Assembly: GCA_045628085.1 (NCBI GenBank)
Contig: JAZQOZ010000204.1
Location: forward strand, 1 to 5,598
Origin: Firm-04 sp045628085
Lineage (GTDB): Bacteria; Bacillota; Clostridia; Oscillospirales; Ruminococcaceae
DNA: 5,598 bases
Direction: 5' to 3'
How positions within the stretch are numbered: position 1 is the stretch's first letter; the number at the start of each line of letters is the position of its first letter. The notes under the pieces are model-generated. The model saw only the letters and a program-made list of their open reading frames with translations, did not search any database and was not told where the DNA came from. Shown here one piece after another: positions 1 to 5,137 of this stretch. A program made the translations under genes and the position numbers.

Positions 1-705
1 TGCCTTATTGCTCCGATCAGCAGAATAGCGTATACTGCCAACTGCTTTGCAATAATTGGAGTGCTGTTATTAATTCCCCTATATCACAGCAGTCATAAAT
101 CAGACCTTATACTAAGTTCTGAAAGTGTTTTATTCCGACAGGCTCTTATAATTACTTCAGTTGAGATGTCAATAAACACAATACTGTCTGTTCTTGAAGG
201 CAAAAAAGAATTCATATATCTTACATATGCCATGACAACAGGTGTGTTCTTAACCATGTTAATTGGCTTTACTATATTTTTTGTCTTTTTTCTTCATTTC
301 TATAGAATTCCCGAAAAAGCCAAAAATCTGATTTTCAAAGCTGAAATTATAACATCTGTTATCTATGGTTTAAGTATTCTTCTAAACATCTATACAGGCT
401 GGTACTTCAAAATTGATGAAAACGGATACGCTGTTTGTCCTGATTCATACTACATACTATATATTTTCTATGGAATATGGAGCGTTCTTCATATTGCTTT
501 GACGTTGTCTTCTAAATTATCGCCTAAAACCAAGTTTACGCTTCTCAGCTATTGCCTGCCTATACTCTTAACGATATTTACAGACAGCTATCTTGATATT
601 GATGCTTCAAGTTCTGAAAATACAATCACCGGCTACTGTGCATTAGGTTGCCTGATTTTCGTTTTCTGCAACATTCTCATCGAGAGAAGTGAAGAAGTAA
701 TATCA
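1..705 (+). pseudogene. Membrane sensor protein fragment (5' part of a histidine-kinase or GGDEF-type sensor), truncated
   Basis: The frame is open from the first base, so the gene starts outside the window; a GTG at 61 is only an internal codon. The visible part is a chain of hydrophobic segments with short loops, about six membrane passes: one near the left edge, then around bases 230-305, 340-410, 445-515, 540-600 and 625-680. It ends in a polar stretch (LIERSEEV), the place where the cytoplasmic linker and output domain would follow in LytS-like kinases or diguanylate cyclases with multi-pass N-terminal regions. No output domain is present. After about 705 the frame continues to a stop at 1084-1086, but that part is the antisense of an IstB gene, so the native protein is cut there. 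The DNA is markedly more AT-rich than what follows. The sensor class is an inference from topology; the truncation is well supported. Confidence 0.6.
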
Positions 706-1046
706 TGGAATGTCAAGCTCATCCAGGAGTTCAGGCATCCGGATATATCGTACCTTTTTAAACTTACGGCAGGCAGCGTTGCCGAGCGCACAGGCAATGT
801 AGGTCTTTCCCGCGCCGGACGCTCCTTTCAGGATAATATGACGACCTTCATCTACATATCGGCATGTTGCAAAGCGCAGCATTCTGCCTTTGTCCAGATG
901 CCTGTCCTCGATGTATTCTATACCTTCTATCGTAGCACTGGAATCGGAAAGCTTTGCCTTGCTGATGAGAGCTTTCAATTTATTATTCTGCCGGCGGTTC
1001 CACTCGCTGTCAACCAGCAATGTCAGCCGGTCTTCAAAGGGATTGA
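703..1046 (-). pseudogene. istB: IS21-family IstB-like helper ATPase fragment
   Basis: The minus-strand reading frame shows the middle of an IstB protein, the ATPase that assists the IS21-type transposase. Recognisable in order are the PFEDRLTLLVDSEW segment, the KLKALISKAKL stretch, the IEGIEYIEDRHLDKG segment, a Walker A motif GASGAGKT, the following YIACALGNAAC helix, and VRYIRMPELLDEL. The protein then meets a stop at 703-705, exactly where IstB would normally continue to its Walker B strand and the rest of the AAA+ core. The N-terminal region before PFEDRL is also missing, because upstream of about 1046 the DNA encodes an ASCH fragment in another frame. An ATG at 1068 opens the frame but lies in the neighbouring fragment. 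No IstA transposase or IS21 terminal repeats are seen. It is a dead remnant lacking both ends. Confidence 0.85.
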
Positions 1047-1240
1047 AACAGTTCTGCGAATGAGGCAAAAGGATACAGGGCTGTGACTCTTGTCTGGATT
1101 CTTTTCGTCAAATCATCAAGACAGGTGAATGAGATGAAATCCCCGACCTGAACAGCCTGCCGCTTTTCATCATTCAGACGCAGTTCAATCGTTTTTCTTC
1201 CGCTCTCAAGCACATCATAAATATACTGATTCGGCGTCTG
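1034..1240 (-). pseudogene. ASCH-domain protein fragment
   Basis: On the minus strand a frame of 68 codons with no start of its own reads into the typical core of bacterial ASCH proteins. It shows the segment KTIELRLNDEKRQ, then VQVGDFISF, then a beta-rich stretch with RVTALYPFASFAELFQSL and a stop at 1034-1036. In ASCH proteins (PUA-like fold, proposed to bind RNA) the ELRL..E..R segment followed by GD.I.F is the family signature. The usual C-terminal third (typically with a tyrosine-rich stretch) is absent because the DNA changes to IstB sequence near 1036-1046. The N-terminus is missing too, since the other side becomes a HipA-like gene near 1235-1243. It is therefore broken at both ends. 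The match is made from memory of the family pattern. Confidence 0.7.
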
Positions 1241-1242
1241 CG

Positions 1243-1899
1243 GTGATGCGGCGGCTCGGCATCGCGCATATTCCGTACACGGTCACATGTGGCGACGAGC
1301 ATCCGTATTCGGTCTGCGAGAATTTCGTCACGCCGGACACAGAGCTTGTCCCGGCATGGCGTGTTTACCAGTTGAAGAAAAAGCCGAACAGCGGCTCTGT
1401 CTTTCAGCATTATACGGATATTTGTTCTGAGCTTGGTATTCAGAATATCTCACGTGCAATGGATGAGATGCTCGTCGTCGATTTCCTGATTGCGAATGAA
1501 GACCGGCACTTCAACAATTTCGGATTGCTGCGGAATCCGGAAACGCTCGAATGGATCGGTGCAGCGCCGATCTTCGACAGCGGTTCATCGCTCGGATATG
1601 ACAGCCTGCCGAACAGATTTCTCAACGCGAGTATTCCGTGCAAGCAATTCAAGAAAACGCACGCTGCACAGATTCAGCTTGTGTCCTCGTTCGACTGGAT
1701 TGATTTCAGTAAGCTGGATGGCATCGCCGATGAGATCCATGAGATCCTTTCCGGCGAACCTACTGCGGAGTTCATTGACGAAGCGCGGCGGAATGCGGTT
1801 GTCAAGCGGATTGCCATGCTGAAAGAGATCGCGGAACGACACACGAGTACCGATAACCTCAGCGATGACCTGACCGAGAACATCGCGCAAACTTATTGA
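1243..1899 (+). pseudogene. HipA-like kinase, C-terminal fragment
   Basis: The frame opens with GTG at 1243 and codes for 218 residues resembling the C-terminal lobe of HipA-type Ser/Thr kinases. The catalytic loop is visible as NEDRHFNNFG (residues 85-94, catalytic Asp87), followed by the metal-binding FDSG (111-114, Asp112). The opening MRRLGIAHIPY resembles the helix and strand that normally lie in the middle of the protein. The N-terminal lobe with the phosphate-binding loop is missing; there is no ribosome binding site before 1243, and the sequence just upstream belongs to an ASCH gene on the other strand. HipA proteins are usually about 300-440 residues, so a third to a half is lost. 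No HipB-like antitoxin is adjacent. The 3' end is native, with a stop followed 7 bases later by a strong terminator. An active kinase is unlikely. Confidence 0.75.
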
Positions 1900-1906
1900 G
1901 AAAAGG

Positions 1907-1940
1907 AAACGAGCCGCATTACAACGGCTCGTTTTATTAT
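1907..1940 (+). terminator. Rho-independent terminator, probably bidirectional
   Basis: A perfect 10-bp stem AAACGAGCCG / CGGCTCGTTT with an 8-base loop (1917-1924) is followed by TTTTATTAT on the plus strand. It begins 7 bases after the HipA-fragment stop. On the minus strand the same hairpin is followed by a T-rich run (GTTTCCTTTTCTC), so it could also stop transcription arriving from the convergent ATPase gene. Confidence 0.9.
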
Positions 1941-2188
1941 GCGCAAATGATACTGGCGAAATAGCGGCAATACAATTCGTCGTGTGAAAATTACGTGAAA
2001 AAGCGAAAAAAGTGCCCCTATAGATTGACGCCACCCAATATCTGTTTTGACAACCCGTTTCGGGTTATCAAAATAGACCGTTCCGCAATGCGTCACGTAT
2101 TGGGCAAGAACTTGCATTCTTGAAAAAATCGTTGCTCCGCAATCGGGCGATTCCCGAACCCATTTCACATAGTCACAGAACGCATAAT
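1941..2188. other. Stretch without a supported gene between convergent genes
   Basis: About 250 bases between the terminator and the ATPase stop. The minus strand stays open from a TTG at 2192 to a stop at 1893 (99 codons), but that frame has no convincing ribosome binding site, runs through the terminator and resembles no family I recognise. The stretch holds several small inverted repeats: the 13-bp hairpin at 2045-2073, CAAGAA/TTCTTG at 2105-2122, and GACGC and CCCAATA with complementary copies further right in crossed order. It may be the 3' untranslated region of the ATPase transcript, a decayed gene, or an intergenic repeat element. Confidence 0.5.
2045..2073 (-). repeat. 13-bp inverted repeat / hairpin downstream of the ATPase gene
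   Basis: TTTTGACAACCCG, a 3-base loop and CGGGTTATCAAAA. Read as minus-strand RNA all 13 pairs form with one G-U wobble, whereas the plus-strand reading has an A-C mismatch; this slightly favours a function in the minus-strand transcript. No T-run follows on either strand, so it is not a classical terminator. It could be a 3'-end stabilising or processing hairpin of the ATPase mRNA. Confidence 0.6.
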
Positions 2189-3412
2189 TCAAATCATCCA
2201 GATCGGAACAATCATATTCTGTGCGCTGACCGCCGACAAATCCGGCCGCATACAGATCACTGCACCGGTTCCGCGCGGAACGCTGCCTTTATCCAAAACC
2301 TCAAATGCTTTCATCAGCGATTCAGACGGATTGACGGAACGCTTGATTTCCAGCGGGTGAAGTTCACCGTCGCTCTCGATCACCATGTCAATTTCGCGCG
2401 CGTCCTTGTCGCGGTAATACCACAGCAGACATTCTTTCGCATTATTCAGATAGGTCTTTCGGATTTCGGACACGACATAGTTTTCGAGAATTGCGCCGTT
2501 CAGCGCGCCGTTCGCAAGAATCTCCGGCGTGCTGTAACGTGTCAGATACGCGACCAGACCGGTATCGAAGAAATACAGCTTCGGTGTTTTGATCGTCCGC
2601 GTCAGAAGGTTATTGGAATACGGACGAAGATAAAAAATCACGTCCGACTTTTCAAGTACCGAGAGCCATCGTTTCGCAGTATCATCCGAAATACCGACAT
2701 CCGATGCAATGTCGTGAACATTCAAAAGCTGACCGACACGGCAGGCTGCGGAACGAATGAAGTCTGCAAACAGAAGCTGATCGACATTTTCGATCATGCC
2801 GCTGACATCGCGCTCAATATAGGTCTGGATATAGCTGCTGTAAAATACATCGCGGTCGGTGAACCTGCCGCTGACCAGACCGGGCATTGAGCCGAGCCAA
2901 ACACGACGGTAGATTTCGTTCATGTCGGCAGGCGTGTGTGTCTTCTTGCGCGATTTGAGTGCAGCGAGATCAACACGGAACGGTTCCGATTCTCCGTCAC
3001 CGTAAGCCTCATGCTGCGAGACAGACGGCATATGCAGAATCGCTGTACGACCGGCCAGCGATTCCTGCGCGAGCTTCATCAGCTTGAACGCCTGCGAACC
3101 GGACATCCAGAATGAACCGGGTTCTGCGCCGTTGTCAATCGCGATCTTGATATATGAAAACAGCTCCGGTGCATACTGCACTTCGTCAATAAAGATCGGC
3201 AGCGAATGCAGTTGGAAGAACATCGCAGGATCATTCTTCGCAAGACGGCGTTCTTCGAGATCGTCCAGCACGACATACTCCATGTTCTCCGGCATCAGTT
3301 GTTTCAGCAAAGTTGTTTTGCCGACCTGCCGCGGTCCGGTTATAATGATGCTCACATATTCCTTGGATAGAGATACGATCTTCTGTTCCAGATCGCGTTT
3401 AATATAGTTCAT
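2189..3412 (-). CDS. AAA+ ATPase of the AAA_14/DUF4143 family
   Basis: An intact protein of 407 residues with the usual two-part plan of this family. The N-terminal AAA domain has Walker A GPRQVGKTT (residues 26-34), Walker B IFIDEVQ (73-79) and a sensor-1 type SGSQ (104-107). The middle carries the conserved YIQTYIERDV segment (194-203) and a winged-helix-like part (about 225-260, DIASDVGISDDTAKRWL). The C-terminal DUF4143 region has ILENYVVSEI (308-317), EIDMVIE (340-346) and LEIKRS (354-359), which look like the spaced acidic and E-x-K residues of a PD-(D/E)XK nuclease-like fold. Cellular role and partners are unknown for the family. The ATG is fixed by AAAGGAG 6 bases upstream. The gene has its own promoter, is the last of the minus-strand genes here, and converges on the HipA remnant. 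Length and ends look complete. The nuclease-like interpretation is inference from the motifs. Confidence 0.93.
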   Translation of the reverse strand: MNYIKRDLEQKIVSLSKEYVSIIITGPRQVGKTTLLKQLMPENMEYVVLDDLEERRLAKNDPAMFFQLHSLPIFIDEVQYAPELFSYIKIAIDNGAEPGSFWMSGSQAFKLMKLAQESLAGRTAILHMPSVSQHEAYGDGESEPFRVDLAALKSRKKTHTPADMNEIYRRVWLGSMPGLVSGRFTDRDVFYSSYIQTYIERDVSGMIENVDQLLFADFIRSAACRVGQLLNVHDIASDVGISDDTAKRWLSVLEKSDVIFYLRPYSNNLLTRTIKTPKLYFFDTGLVAYLTRYSTPEILANGALNGAILENYVVSEIRKTYLNNAKECLLWYYRDKDAREIDMVIESDGELHPLEIKRSVNPSESLMKAFEVLDKGSVPRGTGAVICMRPDLSAVSAQNMIVPIWMI

Positions 3413-3422
3413 ATGAATCTCC

Positions 3423-3461
3423 TTTCGGCTAAAATACGATACAATCTTATTATAGCCGAAA
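3423..3461. promoter_or_regulatory. Inverted repeat bracketing the ATPase promoter and ribosome binding site (candidate operator)
   Basis: TTTCGGCTA (3423-3431) and TAGCCGAAA (3453-3461) form a perfect 9-bp inverted repeat with 21 bases between the arms. One arm reaches into the -10 box (its TA is the first two bases of TATAAT) and the other joins directly onto the AAAGGAG ribosome binding site. The upstream arm lies before the likely transcription start, so the pair acts as DNA rather than an RNA hairpin. Arm centres are 30 bases apart, about three helical turns, as expected for a pair of protein-binding half-sites on one face. Confidence 0.65.
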
Positions 3462-3477
3462 TGTGATAAAAAGTCAA
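3449..3477 (-). promoter_or_regulatory. Sigma-A promoter of the DUF4143 ATPase gene
   Basis: On the minus strand TTGACT (3477-3472) and TATAAT (3454-3449) are separated by exactly 17 bases. The transcript would start near 3442, giving a leader of about 30 bases before the ATG at 3412. This is nearly the consensus for a housekeeping promoter, so the ATPase is probably transcribed independently of the DUF1963 gene upstream. Confidence 0.85.
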
Positions 3478-3536
3478 GTATCAGTTATCTGTAAAACATT
3501 GGTATGCACGCGGGATTTCTTCTTTTCAAACTATTT

Positions 3537-4475
3537 TTAACCACAGTCCCAGTTATAGAGAATATCACTGAAATCCCGTGCGGTAAGTGCTTCCGGCGAG
3601 CAGAAGAATCCGCCGATGCCGGCATCGCCCCACATGACCTTTGTGGTTCCGTTGCCGTAGTCGCTGTCTAGCTGAAACAGCAATACCGTCCGCGGATCGT
3701 TCTCTTCGCGCGGATCCCATTGCGTGAACCCCGGATAACCGCCGATCTTGTGACCGAATCCGTTATTCGCGTCGGTCAGATACTCTCCGACTTCATCGCC
3801 AAGATCATAGATCTCAGTAATCTTTTGCTCCGGCATATCTTCATTATACATCTTGACAAACAGAGGTTCAAAATGCACATCCTGCATTGAAAGCCCCTCA
3901 AATTTCGGCGTCATCGAAATGCCGAATTCACCGTTCAGGGGGGAACAGGATTCATCCGGCTTCGGCAATGATGCGAGTCTTGCTCGAACGGCATCTTCTG
4001 TTACGCTGCTGTCAAGCTGCGGATAGTAGATCACGCGCGCACCGCCGTCTTTGAACAGACCATAGCTTTCATCCTGCCCAATCCAGAATTGCAGCAAGCC
4101 CTCCTGTGGAAAATTGGGCAGTGTAGAGAGTTCGGAGCAGTTGATCTGTGCAAGCAGCTGCAGTGGATTGCCGTTTGCATCACACGGCACCTCTGCATCT
4201 TTCGGCAAATAAGGCAGACCGCCGACCTTGCTGCCGAAGATTCCCGGAACCTGATCGGTCAGTTCCATGTGTAAAGCCTGTATGGTAGTTTTCATCATGA
4301 TTCTTGCTGTCAGATCTTTCGCCACAGCAAGATCATAAGCTTCATCATGCTCAGGAGCAGATTCCGGCTCCGAAACGGGTTTGGATTCCGGTTTCTGAAC
4401 CGACGCAGGCTGCTGCACTGGCTGTTCCGGATTCAATGCTTTTTTCATGCGTTCAAACAGTTCGTTCAGATTCAA
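3537..4475 (-). CDS. DUF1963 (YwqG-family) protein with Pro/Glu/Ser-rich N-terminal linker
   Basis: A protein of 312 residues. From about residue 48 it follows the YwqG/DUF1963 pattern: GSKVGGLPYLP (81-91), PLQLLAQINCSEL (104-116), GLLQFWIG (126-133), HKIGGYPGFTQWDPR (242-256), VLLFQLDSDYG (264-274), WGDAGIGGFF (282-291) and the family's characteristic C-terminus DFSDILYNWDCG. No enzymatic role is established for the family and none is claimed here. Residues 1-12 form a short charged helix and 15-45 a disordered-looking stretch rich in Pro, Glu, Ser and Gln, an addition to the usual domain. There is no signal peptide, so it is probably cytoplasmic. The start is a TTG placed 8 bases after GGAGGT; the first in-frame ATG (codon 10) has no such site. 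The gene lies on the same strand as the ATPase, about 60 bases from that gene's -35 box. No terminator is evident between them, so read-through is possible. Confidence 0.92.
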   Translation of the reverse strand: MNLNELFERMKKALNPEQPVQQPASVQKPESKPVSEPESAPEHDEAYDLAVAKDLTARIMMKTTIQALHMELTDQVPGIFGSKVGGLPYLPKDAEVPCDANGNPLQLLAQINCSELSTLPNFPQEGLLQFWIGQDESYGLFKDGGARVIYYPQLDSSVTEDAVRARLASLPKPDESCSPLNGEFGISMTPKFEGLSMQDVHFEPLFVKMYNEDMPEQKITEIYDLGDEVGEYLTDANNGFGHKIGGYPGFTQWDPREENDPRTVLLFQLDSDYGNGTTKVMWGDAGIGGFFCSPEALTARDFSDILYNWDCG

Positions 4476-4483
4476 AATATCAC

Positions 4484-4489
4484 ACCTCC
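4484..4489 (-). promoter_or_regulatory. Ribosome binding site that fixes a TTG start
   Basis: GGAGGT on the minus strand ends 8 bases before the TTG at 4475. This strong Shine-Dalgarno site is the reason for choosing TTG over the ATG nine codons further in, and it keeps the short N-terminal helix in the DUF1963 protein. Confidence 0.8.
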
Positions 4490-4531
4490 GCTGGCGTATT
4501 GATGATACATAAGAAATGATATTGGCTTCCA

Positions 4532-4648
4532 GGCGTGTAAGTGTGTAATTGGCTATCCTCCGAGATCATGAGCGTGTAACACGCCGTGTACGCACCGTGT
4601 TACACGCGAAAAATATCAGTACTCAGGCGGAATACACGCCTACACGCC
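4532..4648. repeat. Cluster of GGCGTGTA / TACACGCC octamers (iteron-like)
   Basis: The 218 bases between the two minus-strand genes hold repeated octamers. GGCGTGTA occurs at 4532-4539, with tandem GCGTGTAA and GTGTGTAA at 4533-4548. CGTGTAA and CGTGTAC follow at 4573 and 4585, TTACACG at 4600-4606, and two perfect back-to-back copies of the complementary TACACGCC at 4633-4648. The left copies point one way and the right copies the other, around the palindrome at 4572-4607, so the whole cluster is roughly symmetrical. It codes for nothing convincing in any frame. Confidence 0.8.
4572..4607. repeat. 12-bp perfect inverted repeat at the centre of the octamer cluster
   Basis: GCGTGTAACACG (4572-4583) and CGTGTTACACGC (4596-4607) are exact complements with 12 bases between. 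Inside, GTG (4586-4588) can pair with CAC (4593-4595) around TACG, giving a 15-bp stem with a two-base bulge and a tetraloop. No T-run follows on either strand, so it is not a standard terminator. It could be a DNA binding site or a stable RNA hairpin at the 3' end of the upstream small gene. Confidence 0.85.
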
Positions 4649-4693
4649 GTCAATCATAGGTCATCTACTACCACCTTGATTACTCAGGGCGGT

Positions 4694-4996
4694 TTAGTAC
4701 ACTTCATCTTTTGGCGCAGGAAACATGAGTTGCTTGATGAGAACAACTTCATCTGCGTCGTCAACATCCGGAAGGAAAGACTTCACACGCGATTCAGCAT
4801 CTTCCTTTTTCCATCCGAGTCTTTTCATTTCCTTGAAGAACTCATCGAGATCAATGTCGAATTTGAGCGGCTTGTCATACCTCAAGAGTAGCTCGCTGAG
4901 CGGTGTGTTATGGATTTCCTCAAATTCATTGATTTCCGCGTCAGTCATTCCTCGAGACTTCAGGAATTCTCTGTGTTCAGTTGTAATCTTATACAT
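4694..4996 (-). CDS. Small acidic protein of unknown function (100 residues)
   Basis: The ATG at 4996 follows AGGAGGTGA with 5 bases between. A GTG three codons upstream is in frame, but it lies inside that ribosome binding site and is rejected as the start. The protein is soluble and acidic, with no membrane segment or signal peptide. It has a likely helical N-terminal half (EHREFLKSRGMTDAEINEFEE, residues 7-27), then LSELLLRYDKPLKFDIDLDEFF (about 33-54), KEMKRLGW (55-62) and an Asp/Glu-rich C-terminal tail. I recognise no domain family. It has its own promoter about 110 bases upstream and is separated from the DUF1963 gene by the octamer cluster. Size and acidity would fit an immunity-like, antitoxin-like or adaptor protein, but no partner is identifiable, so no function is assigned. 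Confidence 0.8.
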   Translation of the reverse strand: MYKITTEHREFLKSRGMTDAEINEFEEIHNTPLSELLLRYDKPLKFDIDLDEFFKEMKRLGWKKEDAESRVKSFLPDVDDADEVVLIKQLMFPAPKDEVY

Positions 4997-5001
4997 CGAT
5001 C

Positions 5002-5010
5002 TCACCTCCT
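5002..5010 (-). promoter_or_regulatory. Strong ribosome binding site deciding the start of the acidic protein
   Basis: AGGAGGTGA on the minus strand is nearly a full complement of the 16S rRNA 3' end and lies 5 bases before the ATG at 4996. Its last three bases are also the stop codon of the short leader ORF that ends here. Confidence 0.85.
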
Positions 5011-5085
5011 GTATTTCTTGTCATAAAGTTCTTCTATATCCAACCTCATGGTTAAGGATGCTGTGTATCGTATAAGGTTGATCAT
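5002..5085 (-). CDS. Possible 27-residue leader ORF upstream of the acidic protein gene
   Basis: An ATG at 5085 opens a frame of 27 codons ending in RLDIEELYDKKYRR and a TGA (5004-5002) inside the ribosome binding site of the next gene. A second in-frame ATG lies at 5049 (15 residues). It would be within the leader transcribed from the promoter at 5109-5137. The overlap of its stop with the downstream Shine-Dalgarno site is the layout expected for translational coupling or for a regulatory leader peptide. Against it, neither ATG has a clear ribosome binding site and the ORF is short enough to arise by chance. No homology is recognised. Confidence 0.3.
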   Translation of the reverse strand: MINLIRYTASLTMRLDIEELYDKKYRR

Positions 5086-5108
5086 GGTCGAACCAACGAT
5101 ATATTCTC

Positions 5109-5137
5109 ATTTTAGCTGATTTCAAAAGAAATGTCAA
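5109..5137 (-). promoter_or_regulatory. Sigma-A promoter of the acidic-protein gene
   Basis: On the minus strand TTGACA (5137-5132) and TAAAAT (5114-5109) are 17 bases apart. Transcription would start near 5102, leaving a leader of roughly 105 bases before the ATG at 4996. The leader contains inverted segments such as CAACCT (5041-5046) and AGGTTG (5075-5080) and may be structured. Confidence 0.8.

Noticed and set aside
706..1086. C-terminal continuation of the membrane sensor frame on the plus strand
   Set aside because: This part is the exact antisense of the IstB and ASCH fragments, which have clear motifs on the minus strand; the continued frame is accidental.
1893..2192. Possible 99-residue gene on the minus strand starting with TTG at the ATPase stop
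   Set aside because: No good ribosome binding site, it runs through a strong terminator hairpin, and no family pattern is recognisable; kept only as an unexplained stretch.
2120..2890. Long 256-codon plus-strand frame
   Set aside because: It lies antisense to the DUF4143 ATPase, is rich in Arg, His and Ile as antisense frames often are, and has no start signals.
4572..4607. The 12-bp inverted repeat as a rho-independent terminator
   Set aside because: No run of T follows the stem on either strand.
4532..4648. CRISPR array
   Set aside because: Repeats are only about 8 bases, irregularly spaced, in both orientations, and there are no spacers of even length or cas genes.
4997..5005. GTG start three codons upstream for the acidic protein
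   Set aside because: The GTG lies inside the AGGAGGTGA ribosome binding site; the ATG at 4996 is correctly spaced.
4725..5075. Plus-strand 116-codon frame
   Set aside because: Antisense shadow of the acidic-protein gene; Ser-rich composition without domain pattern and no ribosome binding site.
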